NCBI RefSeq assembly: GCF_010470665.1
Contig: NZ_VOPZ01000004.1
Coordinates: 124,001-188,000 of the forward strand
Source of the DNA: Desulfovibrio sp. JC022
GTDB taxonomy: Bacteria; Desulfobacterota; Desulfovibrionia; Desulfovibrionales; Desulfovibrionaceae
DNA length: 64,000 nucleotides
Direction of reading: 5' to 3'
The position numbers and the translations under genes were made by a program. Positions 26,357 to 35,340 of this stretch are shown here, one piece after another (the stretch's first letter is position 1; every line of letters starts with the position of its first letter). Under the pieces are notes generated by a model that saw nothing but the letters and a program-made list of their open reading frames with translations, did no database searches and was not told where the DNA came from.

Positions 26357-27394
26357 ATGAGTACAATGAAAGCCCTCGTAAAAAGCAAGGCCGAAGAAGG
26401 CATCTGGATGGAAGAAGTTCCGATTCCTGAATGCGGTCATAACGATGTCCTTATCAAGGTCAAAAAGACCGCCATCTGCGGAACAGATGTCCACATTTAC
26501 AACTGGGACAGCTGGTCTCAGCAGACCATTCCTGTCCCCATGGTCGTGGGCCATGAATTTGTCGGCACCATCGAAAAGATGGGCGGCGAAGTTCAGGGAC
26601 TCGCTCTTGGCGACCGTGTTTCCGCTGAAGGACACGTAACCTGCGGACACTGCCGTAACTGCCGCGCCGGTAAACGCCACCTCTGCCGCAACACCATCGG
26701 CGTAGGCGTAAACCGCCCCGGCTGTTTTGCCGAGTACGTCTGTGTCCCCGCTGTCAACGTATTCAAAGTCGATGACTCAATCAGCGATGACATGGCGTCC
26801 ATCTTCGACCCCCTTGGAAACGCGGTCCACACCGCCCTTTCCTTCGATCTCGTGGGTGAAGACGTACTCATCACCGGAGCAGGTCCCATCGGCATGATGG
26901 CCGTTGCTGTTGCCCGCCATGCCGGTGCAAGACACATTGTCATCACTGACATCAACGACTACCGCCTTGAACTGGCCGGAAAAATGGGCGCGACCCGCAC
27001 CGTGAACGTCAGCAAGGAAAAGCTCGAAGATGTGATGAACGGACTGGGCATGACCGAAGGTTTTGACGTAGGCCTTGAAATGTCCGGCTCCCCCGCCGCG
27101 TTCAGTGAAATGCTGGATAAAATGAACCACGGCGGAAACATCGCCCTGCTTGGTATCCTGCCTGACAACACCGCCATTGACTGGAATCAGGTAGTGTTCA
27201 AGGGATTGAAACTCAAAGGTATTTATGGACGTGAGATGTTTGAGACATGGTACAAAATGGCTTCCATGCTCCAGTCCAGCCTTGACGTAACCCCCGCTAT
27301 CACCCACCACTTCAAAATCGATGATTTTCAGAAAGGTTTTGATGTGATGCGCAGCGGCCAGTCCGGAAAAGTCATCCTTGACTGGACTAAATAA
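26357..27394 (+). CDS. tdh: L-threonine 3-dehydrogenase
   Basis: This 345-residue zinc alcohol-dehydrogenase-type enzyme oxidises L-threonine to 2-amino-3-oxobutyrate with NAD+. The catalytic zinc site is in [15 protein letters not shown] and GHEFVG. The structural zinc loop is [15 protein letters not shown] near 97-111. The Rossmann motif is [20 protein letters not shown] near 171-190. Two Met codons at the start (MSTMKAL) are both usable; the first has the better ribosome site. With kbl it forms a two-gene operon degrading threonine to glycine and acetyl-CoA. Confidence 0.96.
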   Translation: MSTMKALVKSKAEEGIWMEEVPIPECGHNDVLIKVKKTAICGTDVHIYNWDSWSQQTIPVPMVVGHEFVGTIEKMGGEVQGLALGDRVSAEGHVTCGHCRNCRAGKRHLCRNTIGVGVNRPGCFAEYVCVPAVNVFKVDDSISDDMASIFDPLGNAVHTALSFDLVGEDVLITGAGPIGMMAVAVARHAGARHIVITDINDYRLELAGKMGATRTVNVSKEKLEDVMNGLGMTEGFDVGLEMSGSPAAFSEMLDKMNHGGNIALLGILPDNTAIDWNQVVFKGLKLKGIYGREMFETWYKMASMLQSSLDVTPAITHHFKIDDFQKGFDVMRSGQSGKVILDWTK

Positions 27395-27404
27395 AGACAA
27401 AATT

Positions 27405-27477
27405 TGATACGCTTCGCGTTTTGATAGGAGATTTCGCCTCCGGCGGCCAAAGGACCTAAGGCCCTTTGGAATCCCTA
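27405..27477. repeat. REP-like element made of three hairpins
   Basis: After tdh, three small palindromes lie in tandem: ACGC-TTC-GCGT, GCC-TCC-GGC, and CCAAAGG-A-CC TAA GG-C-CCTTTGG (27447-27469). The GC-rich modular layout in an intergenic site resembles dispersed REP-type sequences that I recall from marine Desulfovibrio genomes. Only one copy is in the window, so dispersal cannot be shown here. Confidence 0.45.
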
Positions 27478-27498
27478 TTAATTTATGTCATTAGTATT

Positions 27499-27537
27499 TA
27501 AAGGCAGGCGGTTTTATATAAACTGCCTGCCTTTTTT
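27499..27537 (+). terminator. Rho-independent terminator after kbl-tdh
   Basis: A 15-bp stem (AAAGGCAGGC.. paired with ..GCCTGCCTTT) with a TATAT-type loop is followed by T's, about 105 bp after tdh. It can also serve the convergent small gene at 27550. Confidence 0.88.
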
Positions 27538-27549
27538 CTTCTCCTCCTA

Positions 27550-27819
27550 TTAATTCTTCATAGACGCGTACAACCTGCGCACATGCCGTTTGCTGATCCC
27601 CAGACGTTCGGCAATATCACATGTTTCCACACCGTAATCCTTAAGCCGGGCCACCTTTACAGCCAACCCGGCATGCTTCAAAAACCTGGTCGAGACATAG
27701 ACACTTTCATGCGCAAACTCACTCATTACACACAGAGCTGCTTTTTCCGGGCACTTTATACCGGATTTAACATAACTCATCTCGCGGACCAGAACATCAT
27801 AGAGTACATTTTCCCTCAT
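27550..27819 (-). CDS. Small helix-turn-helix protein
   Basis: This 89-residue protein has no family I can name firmly. The C-terminal third (VETCDIAERLGISKRHVRRLY, split as DIAERLGIS then KRHVRRLY) is a clear helix-turn-helix, similar to sigma-region-4 or Mor-type activators. The N-terminal half is helical and has two cysteines. It stands alone between two terminators. The reading frame opens MRENVLYDVL with AGGGAAAA-like context. A small transcription regulator is likely; targets are unknown. Confidence 0.6.
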   Translation of the reverse strand: MRENVLYDVLVREMSYVKSGIKCPEKAALCVMSEFAHESVYVSTRFLKHAGLAVKVARLKDYGVETCDIAERLGISKRHVRRLYASMKN

Positions 27820-27903
27820 CTATAAAACTCCATATACATATTCAAAACTAGATATAGAATACAGTATAAAAAAGACACTTTCTGGCAGAACTTGTCAGCA
27901 CAC

Positions 27904-27935
27904 AAAAAAAGGCCGTCTTTACATAAAAGACGGCC
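27904..27935 (-). terminator. Rho-independent terminator after the AsmA gene
   Basis: GGCCGTCTTT (27911-27920) pairs with AAAGACGGCC (27926-27935). The adjacent A7 run becomes U7 in the reverse-strand transcript, 27 bp after the AsmA stop. Confidence 0.88.
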
Positions 27936-27961
27936 CGCCACATACTAACTATCACATTGAC

Positions 27962-30133
27962 TTAAAACAACTTTTTGATCGCTCCACCAAGTTCCTGAAC
28001 CGGATTTTTCTTGGATTCATCACCGGAACCAGCCTTTTTCTTGCCACTGAAAGTATCACCAATTCCTTCAAGGACATCGCCAACACCTTCAATCACGCTG
28101 CCTACTACTTTGAATCCGGACTTTGCCAGAACAGCCGCAAAGCGAGGCAGATCAACCATAACCGAAGGATCAGCAACATCGCCTGTGATAGTAACCGGAA
28201 CAGTTAATCCTATGAGATCCTTCATACCTTTACCGCCCTGACCTTCCAGAGTCCCGACAATCTTAGTATCAAGACCGTAATCGATCTTCATGGTATTCAG
28301 GTCAACCTTACCGGCCCCGGCAGCTCTGAGCAGCGGAGATTGCATCAGCAGGTCACGGTTATCAGCCACACCATTTTTAATGACTGCTGTAGCGGAAACT
28401 TCACCGAATTCGGTACGCTTGCTGTCCCGCTGACCGAAAGCTCCCCCGGTCAGCACGGAAAAAGCGTCCCCGGCAAGATAAAGAAGGTCAAAACCGGATA
28501 CGTAACCGCTCATAACCTTGAAACCGAGCTTACCGTTAAGGTTGGCGTATACGGTTTTCATATCGTTACCACGAGTATTAAGGCCGGTATTGAAACTCAT
28601 CTCACCGGAGAATTTATCCTGTCCGGTCATCTGCAAAGCAAGCTCTTTGCCGTCCAATCCGCTGAGTCCCGCAGTCACGGACATAAGCGGGCTCTTACCA
28701 CGCACATCCACAACAGCCGAGGAAGTAAAAGCCCCCTTGGCAAGATTAAACGATGCCGGCTTTACGGTCAGCACTCCATTCTTGGCACGGGCACGGACCA
28801 CCACATCGGTTATGTTGGCCTTTTTGGCTATGAGCTGCTTTATGTTCAAATCTGCTTTAAGGGTCAGTTTACGCAGCATATCCACCGGGATAAGTTCCTG
28901 CTTGCCCTCGGCTGGTTTCTTTTCAGCAGCCTTTTCGTCTTTTGCTTCAGCCTTCTTTTCTTCCGCAGGAGGCAGGTAGCTGTCCACATTAATTTTATCA
29001 ATGCCCAACTGGGCCACAATATTGGGTCGATCAGGATTGGCGAATGAAAACAGGCCCTTGATGGTGGTTTCATCAAGATTAACCTGCAAATCCTTTATCT
29101 CAACAGACTTGCTGCTGCCAGCATAGTTAAAATTCATTCCCACTGAAGTCAGGGCCTTGCTGTCTGCGGTTTTCAGCCCCATACCCATTTTATCAAGCGT
29201 ATCCTTCAAGTTAAATCCGGGAATGCTCATATCACCGGAAAAACTCATAGCTTTGGAATTGAGTCCGGCAGCAGTAAGCGACCCCTGCGCCTTCATGCCG
29301 TATGCTTCCAGCACCAGCCCGGCCACATCGGCAGCACCTTTAATCATATCAACAGCGGCATCGCCGGAAAGCTTGACCTGCCCCTTCCCACCGGGAACAG
29401 CTTTACCTTCGGCATCCACCACAACATTCAACCCTTTCACGCTCAATTGTTTGAAGTCTGCGGAAATTGAAGCCTCGCCGGACGTGTTAATATCAGCACT
29501 GATTTCAGGCTTGGTGGAAGAAAGGGCAACATGAACATTAAAATTAAAAGGGCTGCCCGGCGCAAATCCTTCGATGACGATATCGCAGTCATCAACAGAC
29601 TGACGGACATTTTCCTTACGGTCATCCCAGACCACGCGGGCATTCTGGACATTTACCCCGCCCACCGAAAGATTCAATTCCGACTTGCCGGAAGAGGAAG
29701 GTTCATCTTTTTTCTCTTCACTCTTTTTATCCCCGGTAAGGTCATCCCAGTTGGTGAGACCATCTTTATTCCGCATCAGAAACAGCTGTAAATCGGCAAC
29801 ATCAACATTTTTAAGCTCAACCTTACCGGTAATAAGCGGTAAAAGTTTCAAACTAACATCAGCTGATTTAAGACTGAACATATTCTTTTCGGAAAAACCA
29901 ACCGCATTGGAAAGTGCGATCCCTCCGGTTTTAACCCCGATCCACGGAAACACAGATAGTTCCAGATCTCCGTCAAAAACAAGCTCGCGCCCTGTTTTGC
30001 CACGCACAGCCTCTGCAATTTCACCTTTGTAATCATTGGGATTAATCAATACCACGGCCAGCACCATGGCTACGCCCACGATCAGAATCAGAGCCGAAAC
30101 CGACGCTACGATAATTTTAACTGCCTTACTCAT
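27962..30133 (-). CDS. AsmA family inner-membrane-anchored periplasmic protein
   Basis: This 723-residue protein has one N-terminal membrane helix (about 7-29), then VLINPNDYKGEIAEAVRGKTGRELVFDGDLEL, the standard start of AsmA proteins (split here across the helix end), and repeated beta-rich stretches. The C-terminal AsmA_2-like part has KTVYANLNGKLGFKVMSGYV and LDTKIVGTLEGQGGKG. A lysine/glutamate-rich linker (EEKKAEAKDEKAAEKK) interrupts near residue 395. AsmA-like proteins form bridge-like grooves thought to move phospholipids or to affect outer membrane assembly. It is monocistronic; the specific role is inferred from family. Confidence 0.9.
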   Translation of the reverse strand: MSKAVKIIVASVSALILIVGVAMVLAVVLINPNDYKGEIAEAVRGKTGRELVFDGDLELSVFPWIGVKTGGIALSNAVGFSEKNMFSLKSADVSLKLLPLITGKVELKNVDVADLQLFLMRNKDGLTNWDDLTGDKKSEEKKDEPSSSGKSELNLSVGGVNVQNARVVWDDRKENVRQSVDDCDIVIEGFAPGSPFNFNVHVALSSTKPEISADINTSGEASISADFKQLSVKGLNVVVDAEGKAVPGGKGQVKLSGDAAVDMIKGAADVAGLVLEAYGMKAQGSLTAAGLNSKAMSFSGDMSIPGFNLKDTLDKMGMGLKTADSKALTSVGMNFNYAGSSKSVEIKDLQVNLDETTIKGLFSFANPDRPNIVAQLGIDKINVDSYLPPAEEKKAEAKDEKAAEKKPAEGKQELIPVDMLRKLTLKADLNIKQLIAKKANITDVVVRARAKNGVLTVKPASFNLAKGAFTSSAVVDVRGKSPLMSVTAGLSGLDGKELALQMTGQDKFSGEMSFNTGLNTRGNDMKTVYANLNGKLGFKVMSGYVSGFDLLYLAGDAFSVLTGGAFGQRDSKRTEFGEVSATAVIKNGVADNRDLLMQSPLLRAAGAGKVDLNTMKIDYGLDTKIVGTLEGQGGKGMKDLIGLTVPVTITGDVADPSVMVDLPRFAAVLAKSGFKVVGSVIEGVGDVLEGIGDTFSGKKKAGSGDESKKNPVQELGGAIKKLF

Positions 30134-30354
30134 TATTAAACTCTCCGCTTAGCGTTGCCATGGACGGCGTTTATAAAAAAGTCATTCAGACCCGGAAAAA
30201 CAATTATCATTAAATACACACCTCAAATATATCTGCTCCTCTGATAAAATCAAACTATAAAAATATAAAAAGCTGATTCTATTCAGGATGCGAATCCCCA
30301 CACTCACAAACAGTGCAATTATGATTTGCAAAGAACCGGAGAATGAGGCAAAAA

Positions 30355-31149
30355 ATGCTCATGAAAAATAAGTGGTCTCTTCTTTTGGCGAGTATAGCCG
30401 CCTATACATTATATCTGGTGACAATGGTCAAACTGCCCGGCATGCTGGACAGTCTAATAGATTCGAACTGGCCCAAAATGGTGGGGTACAGATTTGCCCG
30501 CAAGATGAGTGATACCCCTCTGCTCTATTTTTGCCTTGGTCACATGGCGGTATTCGGAGCCATAATTCCCCTTGTCATCGCAAAAAAATTTGAACTCAAA
30601 CCGCATAGAAAAGTGCCTGCAACCATACTATGGCCAAGCATTGCCGTACTCATCGGTGCTTTTCTCTTTTACGCCCATTATCAAGGATTCCTGCCCAATA
30701 TGCTTAACCCGGACCCCAATCCGGCATATATGACCGAGGCTTTCTTTTATATTTTCCCACTCTCGCTGGGATTATGTATCTATTCCTGTTTCCTGCTGCC
30801 GCGTTCAATCATGTACCTGTTGGACCAGAATAAATACTCACCCATCCTTGAAGCCCTCATTGCAGGCGGGACCATGCTCATTTCATGGAAGGTATATACG
30901 CTGAATCCGCATATCGTACCGGAAAAAATATTCTGGACCGGAATAGCCATTGCCGCAGCCGGGGCACTTTCAAGGTCATTTTACCTCTCATTCATAGCCT
31001 GCTTTGCCACCCTTTACGGGGCATCCATGGTCATCCCGGTTTTCCATAAAATTCCATGGGAGCCTATGCTGCCCGGTTTCATTGCGTCATTTGTGGCTTT
31101 CTGCCTCTATCTGCACTCAAGGGATACCCGAAAATTTCCCATGCAATAA
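30355..31149 (+). CDS. Polytopic inner-membrane protein of unknown function
   Basis: This protein of about 264 residues has roughly eight hydrophobic helices and few conserved-looking polar motifs. An in-frame ATG at 30343 lies too close to the CGGAGA ribosome site, while GAGG sits properly before ATG 30355; ATG 30361 is a further option. I do not recognise the family. Between helices 1 and 2 there is a conserved-looking SNWPKMVGYRFARKM loop. It is followed by a strong bidirectional terminator and is not in an operon. Transport or sensing cannot be distinguished. Confidence 0.65.
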   Translation: MLMKNKWSLLLASIAAYTLYLVTMVKLPGMLDSLIDSNWPKMVGYRFARKMSDTPLLYFCLGHMAVFGAIIPLVIAKKFELKPHRKVPATILWPSIAVLIGAFLFYAHYQGFLPNMLNPDPNPAYMTEAFFYIFPLSLGLCIYSCFLLPRSIMYLLDQNKYSPILEALIAGGTMLISWKVYTLNPHIVPEKIFWTGIAIAAAGALSRSFYLSFIACFATLYGASMVIPVFHKIPWEPMLPGFIASFVAFCLYLHSRDTRKFPMQ

Positions 31150-31168
31150 AGGCTGCCCTAACAAAATA

Positions 31169-31204
31169 AAAAGGGGAAGAATCAGTACTGATTCTTCCCC
31201 TTTT
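31169..31204. terminator. Bidirectional Rho-independent terminator
   Basis: A perfect 17-bp inverted repeat (AAAAGGGGAAGAATCAG and its complement, 2-nt centre) lies between the converging membrane-protein gene and the MerR gene, with A/T runs on both sides. Confidence 0.92.
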
Positions 31205-31224
31205 CGTTTTTGGAAAAATGCGCA

Positions 31225-31629
31225 TCAGCCCAGTAAATCCTTGATCGCCAACAATTCCGTACGAATTTCCCTTAAAAGGGCCTTATCCTCTCCAGAATCA
31301 AACTCTTCATGACTGAACAGCGGCAATTGCGAGACCGCATCAGGAGCGGGAGCAAATGAGTCCTGCGCCATTTCGACAGATTCCTCATCCGGGGAATCAA
31401 GACGCTTGCGGGCACCTTCAATGGTCAACCCCTCATCGTGCAGAAGAGTCTTTATCCGGCTGATCAAGGAAATGTGCCCTTCATTATATAAACGCTGTCC
31501 GGACGGGGTACGGATCGGCTCCAGCTGCTCAAATTCGCCTTCCCAGAATCGCAGCACGTAAGATTTCAAACCGACAGCCTTAGCCGCCTGCCCGATCTTA
31601 TAAATTTTTTCTTCACTCTGCCCACTCAT
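31225..31629 (-). CDS. MerR family transcriptional regulator, short form
   Basis: This 134-residue protein has an N-terminal MerR winged helix (YKIGQAAKAVGLKSYVLRFW then PIRTPSGQRLYNEGHISLIS, residues 10-60) followed by TLLHDEGLTIEGARKRL. It has only a short acidic tail instead of an effector domain and no metal-binding cysteines, so it probably does not sense metals directly. The RFWE..F..L..IRT pattern matches a MerR type common in deltaproteobacteria. The target is unknown. It is read away from the tRNA gene. Confidence 0.85.
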   Translation of the reverse strand: MSGQSEEKIYKIGQAAKAVGLKSYVLRFWEGEFEQLEPIRTPSGQRLYNEGHISLISRIKTLLHDEGLTIEGARKRLDSPDEESVEMAQDSFAPAPDAVSQLPLFSHEEFDSGEDKALLREIRTELLAIKDLLG

Positions 31630-31814
31630 AAGAAAACTTATTATCAGAGAGCACCCCCTTAGAAAAGCCTAAACAGGCAAATATCTTCCTGATAATAATG
31701 AATTTCGATTAAAATATTTCCATGAAACAGCATCAATTCAGCAAACAACAAGGTGCCAACCATTTGATTATTCTAAAAAAGAAACACAATCATGCAAAAA
31801 CATAAAAAACCTGC

Positions 31815-31843
31815 TTGACAGTGAAGCCCCTCTTACGTAGAAC
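31815..31843 (+). promoter_or_regulatory. Sigma70 promoter of tRNA-Val
   Basis: TTGACA (31815-31820), a 17-bp spacer and TAGAAC (31838-31843) lie 35 bp upstream of the tRNA, giving a short leader. A consensus -35 box with exact spacing is usual for stable RNA genes. Confidence 0.7.
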
Positions 31844-31877
31844 CTTCTTCGTCGACAGCGAGTCGGCATCAAAAAGT

Positions 31878-31952
31878 AGGAGCGTAGCTCAGGGGTAGAG
31901 CACTTGCTTGACATGCAAGGGGTCAGCAGTTCAAAGCTGCTCGTTCCTACCA
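31878..31952 (+). tRNA. tRNA-Val (anticodon GAC)
   Basis: The 75-nt sequence folds as a cloverleaf: acceptor AGGAGCG with CGTTCCT, D arm with TAGCTCAGGGGTAGAGC, anticodon stem CTTGC/GCAAG around loop TTGACAT (anticodon GAC), T arm AGCAG-TTCAAAG-CTGCT, discriminator A and an encoded CCA end. GAC reads valine codons GUC and GUU. It is followed nine bases after CCA by a strong hairpin terminator. Confidence 0.96.
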
Positions 31953-31957
31953 GAAGA

Positions 31958-31995
31958 TTCAAGGACTTAAGAAGTAATTCTTAAGTCCTTTTTCC
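31958..31995 (+). terminator. tRNA-Val terminator (left copy of a repeated hairpin)
   Basis: A perfect 13-bp stem AAGGACTTAAGAA/TTCTTAAGTCCTT with loop GTAA is followed by T's directly after the tRNA. A nearly identical copy, including the preceding TTC and the T-run, lies at 39407-39442 in the same orientation. Confidence 0.9.
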
Positions 31996-32154
31996 GTTTG
32001 GGAAACCACTGCGTCTACGCCAAAAACAAGGCCACAAGCCTATGGTGGCGTGAAAAATTACGTTTCCATAAATTGCTTCTCTTAGCTTGTAATAAGTATG
32101 TTTTTTAGATAAAGAATCATCGGTTTAACATAATTTATAAGAGGTGATTCTCAT

Positions 32155-33027
32155 ATGTGTCGTTCGTTATTTATTACCGTCATTTATTTTTTATATTTTG
32201 CATTAGCCTCAGTTACATCGGCTACAGCCACAGATTTACCTCGCCTCTTGGTCGTGGGAGATGATTCCAGCCATGAAAGCTTATCCTGCGAAACCCAGCC
32301 TTTCAAAGCAGTTATCAATACCATCTCTAATTCGCTTCTCAACGAAGGATTTGATGTAAAAGATGAAGCTGCTTTTTCCACTGGATCCGCCACTCGGAAA
32401 AAGATCAGACGCGATGACGCAGAGCTAATCCGGGAGGCAAAAAAACTCGGGATCGACATAGCAATCATATTTTCAATTTTCCCCAACATTAACAACGACA
32501 CTCACTCCACAAGAATTACCCCACGGGTAGAAGGCCGCATTGTCTCTGTTTATGATGGCTCTCGATTGGGCAATTTCAATATTAAATCCCAGATTTCAAA
32601 ACCGATCAGCAATAAATATGGCTCACAGGAAGCTCTCACCGACACTGCACATATCCTTGGAAAAGAAGTCGGTGAGGTCTTGACCGGGCGCATCATCCAA
32701 TATGTAGATGCTGAAGGTGGACGATTACAGGAATGGGTAATCGTTTTCGATGGATTCAATAGATATGATGTCATGGACATGGAAGACATGTTCAGGACTT
32801 TCAGTGGATATGATGCTCACCGGGTCAAACCAAACTCAGGTTCGAGATCAGGTCATGATGAATTTTTCTATAAATCCAATGCCGATTCCGCAAAGCTAAA
32901 GCGTGATTTTACGCGAATGCTTGGCAAGTTAAACATAAAGGGTACCATTTCTGTTTCCGGGCTGAAAATAAGTATCGCCAAAAACCGCGGACTTAAATCC
33001 AAAATGATGCAGAAAAATTCTTGGTAA
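32155..33027 (+). CDS. Secreted protein of unknown function, first gene of the envelope cluster
   Basis: This 290-residue protein has a signal peptide of about 25 residues ending in ATA. The mature part has LPRLLVVGDDSS, a helix (PFKAVINTISNSLLNEGFDV) and LIREAKKLGIDIAIIFSIFP followed by strands, a layout like CsgG/LpoB/TolB-N domains where a small-molecule-like alpha/beta fold carries a protein interface. A second alpha/beta part starts at about 205 (EWVIVFDGFNRYDVMDMEDM). There is no lipobox, so it is periplasmic. The ATG follows GAGGTGA. It is first in a run of five same-strand genes. I cannot assign a function. Confidence 0.75.
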   Translation: MCRSLFITVIYFLYFALASVTSATATDLPRLLVVGDDSSHESLSCETQPFKAVINTISNSLLNEGFDVKDEAAFSTGSATRKKIRRDDAELIREAKKLGIDIAIIFSIFPNINNDTHSTRITPRVEGRIVSVYDGSRLGNFNIKSQISKPISNKYGSQEALTDTAHILGKEVGEVLTGRIIQYVDAEGGRLQEWVIVFDGFNRYDVMDMEDMFRTFSGYDAHRVKPNSGSRSGHDEFFYKSNADSAKLKRDFTRMLGKLNIKGTISVSGLKISIAKNRGLKSKMMQKNSW

Positions 33028-33070
33028 GCAATTTGCGCTAAACAAATTAAAGATATTCGGGGAGGAATAA

Positions 33071-34078
33071 ATGAGGTCAAATCAACTGGTTATCATAACA
33101 GGAATAGTGCTAACCATCCTTTTAGCAGGATGTGCCGCTAAACGTCCTGTTCCTAATGCTCAGGTCAACTTTGAGGTGCCTTCCAAGCTCTCAATCATCA
33201 AAAAAGATTCACTTTTAAGAATTATTTCGACTAAAGAAAGCAAGAAAGAAACTCCCGGCTTAGCCAAGGAACTTTCCTCACAACTAAATAAAATCGGGTA
33301 CTTCAAAGTCAATAACGGAGCCAATCCCCGCTATGTCCTTAATCTTGATACATTCTGGGATGAACGCTGCGACAACAAACAACAGACAAAATACAACGTC
33401 CGTTTCCTGAAAAAAGTTAAAAAGAACAAAGACGGAAGTGGATATGAATATTTGGTCAAAGAGCACGGCAAATCATATACCGCGTCGCTTATCGGAGCGA
33501 TTAGCATTTATGAAGTGAAAAACATGCAGCCTCTCGTATATTTCAATGTAAACGCTGAAGACACTGTGTGGGTACGGTCCGGATCAGAAAGGCAGTCCAA
33601 ATCACCCTGCAATACCAGAGCAGCCCGCAAAAAAATGACAGGTGAAATAATCACCAAAATCAATAGCCTTCTTTCTAATGAACATCGCAATGTTCCGGTA
33701 GTATTCCCTTCAGGAGGCGACGGTCAGGTTAAACATCTCTTGCGGTCCAGAAAAGCTAAAGCTGCTCAAGAAAGATTGAAAAGCATCCTTCCCCCTATAC
33801 AGATAACGGCACTGACCCCGCAATTATATGAAAAATGGGATGAAGAAGCAGAGCAGAACGGGACTCCCAAACGAGACATGGACGAGGACCTGGCAAATTA
33901 TTATCTGCTCTTCATGGCTCAGGAAGCCAGAGGAGTATCAGAGCAAAGCGCACATACAATCCATACCGGATATATCCAGATAATGTTGCAGGCTGATGAC
34001 AAATCTTTGATAAATGCAGCAGCTGATTCAATGGCCAGACTTGAAGAAACGGCAAGTCGTTTGGGCATCAGGCTCTAA
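33071..34078 (+). CDS. Lipoprotein of unknown function, second gene of the envelope cluster
   Basis: This 335-residue protein has a clear type II signal peptide (ILLAGC lipobox near residue 22, then AAK), so it is likely outer-membrane anchored. It continues with VNFEVPSKLSIIKKDSLL and a helix-strand unit (GLAKELSSQLNKIGYFKV) that recalls CsgG-like lipoproteins, a beta-rich middle with two cysteine-containing blocks (WDERCDN, SPCNTR), and a helical C-terminus (about 225-335). The same arrangement appears in the next two proteins, although sequence identity by eye is low. The start follows GGGGAGGAATAA. No catalytic motif seen. Confidence 0.75.
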   Translation: MRSNQLVIITGIVLTILLAGCAAKRPVPNAQVNFEVPSKLSIIKKDSLLRIISTKESKKETPGLAKELSSQLNKIGYFKVNNGANPRYVLNLDTFWDERCDNKQQTKYNVRFLKKVKKNKDGSGYEYLVKEHGKSYTASLIGAISIYEVKNMQPLVYFNVNAEDTVWVRSGSERQSKSPCNTRAARKKMTGEIITKINSLLSNEHRNVPVVFPSGGDGQVKHLLRSRKAKAAQERLKSILPPIQITALTPQLYEKWDEEAEQNGTPKRDMDEDLANYYLLFMAQEARGVSEQSAHTIHTGYIQIMLQADDKSLINAAADSMARLEETASRLGIRL

Positions 34079-34095
34079 TCCAAGGAGAAATATCC

Positions 34096-35340
34096 ATGCA
34101 GAATAAAAAATATATCTTAGCTTTTAAATTAATACTGATACTGACCATTATGGTCATTGCAGGCTGTAAAAGCACCAAGAGAATGGTCTACGCTGAATAC
34201 ATCATGCCCCCCAAAGTAATTTCAGATGTAAGCAAAATACAGCAACTGAAAATAGACAAACCCAAAATTCAGATAAAGACTTCCGGGCTAAGCAAAAGAT
34301 CTTCACGGGAAATTTCAGATATTTTTACCCACATCATAGTCAACGATTTTAGCTCCAAGCTGTACTATAATGGCTATATTAAAACTACCGATGAACTTTG
34401 CGGCGCTCAAGCCGGCCTTAAACAGGTACGGAAAAAGCTGGCTAGATCCAAGCACGGTTACAATGTAAAAATCACCCCGTTCCATAAAACAGCGAAGCTC
34501 AAAGTTGAAGCAAGAATCAACTATGTCAGAAGTAAAGGGACCGACCGGATACAAACCAGACTCACCACGCAAAATTACAGTGTTGCGTATTCCGACAAAG
34601 GTGTGCCGTACGCAAAGGCATCTTCCTCAAAATCACGGACAGTATTCAGCAACGTTCCGTATATTGAGGTCAAGGCCAAGGGTGTGCTGATTTGTACGTT
34701 GTACGACATCAACGGCAAAAAAGTATATTCTAGGGTATTTGATGATCTGGAATTTGAAAACAAATCCGGCGGCGACTCCGGCAGCAAAGCTGAAGCACCC
34801 TACCCTGAAGTTGCCCAAAAATTACTCAACGACGCAATCACAAAAGTAGTTTCCGATATCTCCCCGCACAAGGAAAAGAAGCCTTTGGCTGTAAATGAAA
34901 AAGGCGATCCCACTATTGTAGCATTGATCAAGGGTACCGCTTTTTTTGATGCAAGAAATAGACTTGAGGAGCTTCTGACCGAGGCAGAGGAAAATATCGA
35001 GAAATCCTCAGCCGAAGTTAATGCTGAGTATGATCAGCTTATAGCAGTAGAGTCTGATCCAGAAAAGCGACTCGCACTTGAACAACAAAGAGCTGAAGAC
35101 CTAATTGATTGTACTCGAGATTATTCTCCGGATTATGAAAACCTAGCCATAATTCAGGAAGTAGTTGGTAATAAAAACGAAGCATTGCATTATTATCAGG
35201 TCGCCGTGAACGCGGATCCTGAAAACCTAACCGCACTGGATTCAGTCCAAAGAATTGGTGACATGCTGAAATCTTCGCTCAAGGTCTCTGACCCTAATAA
35301 AATCGACAACTACATACAGAAAAAATTTAAGGAGAACTAA
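34096..35340 (+). CDS. Lipoprotein with C-terminal TPR-like segment, third gene of the envelope cluster
   Basis: This 414-residue lipoprotein has lipobox VIAGC near residue 24. The N-terminal half mirrors the neighbouring lipoproteins: a strand after YIMPPKVISDVSKIQQLKI, a helix (IFTHIIVNDFSSKLYYNGYI), a DELCGAQ block, and beta-rich sequence to about 245. The C-terminal part is helical with a coiled segment (LLTEAEENIEKSSAEVNAEY) and a TPR-like end (NKNEALHYYQVAVNADPENL near 365-385). It starts 17 bp after the previous stop and ends directly against the next ATG, showing tight co-translation. Function unknown. Confidence 0.75.
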   Translation: MQNKKYILAFKLILILTIMVIAGCKSTKRMVYAEYIMPPKVISDVSKIQQLKIDKPKIQIKTSGLSKRSSREISDIFTHIIVNDFSSKLYYNGYIKTTDELCGAQAGLKQVRKKLARSKHGYNVKITPFHKTAKLKVEARINYVRSKGTDRIQTRLTTQNYSVAYSDKGVPYAKASSSKSRTVFSNVPYIEVKAKGVLICTLYDINGKKVYSRVFDDLEFENKSGGDSGSKAEAPYPEVAQKLLNDAITKVVSDISPHKEKKPLAVNEKGDPTIVALIKGTAFFDARNRLEELLTEAEENIEKSSAEVNAEYDQLIAVESDPEKRLALEQQRAEDLIDCTRDYSPDYENLAIIQEVVGNKNEALHYYQVAVNADPENLTALDSVQRIGDMLKSSLKVSDPNKIDNYIQKKFKEN

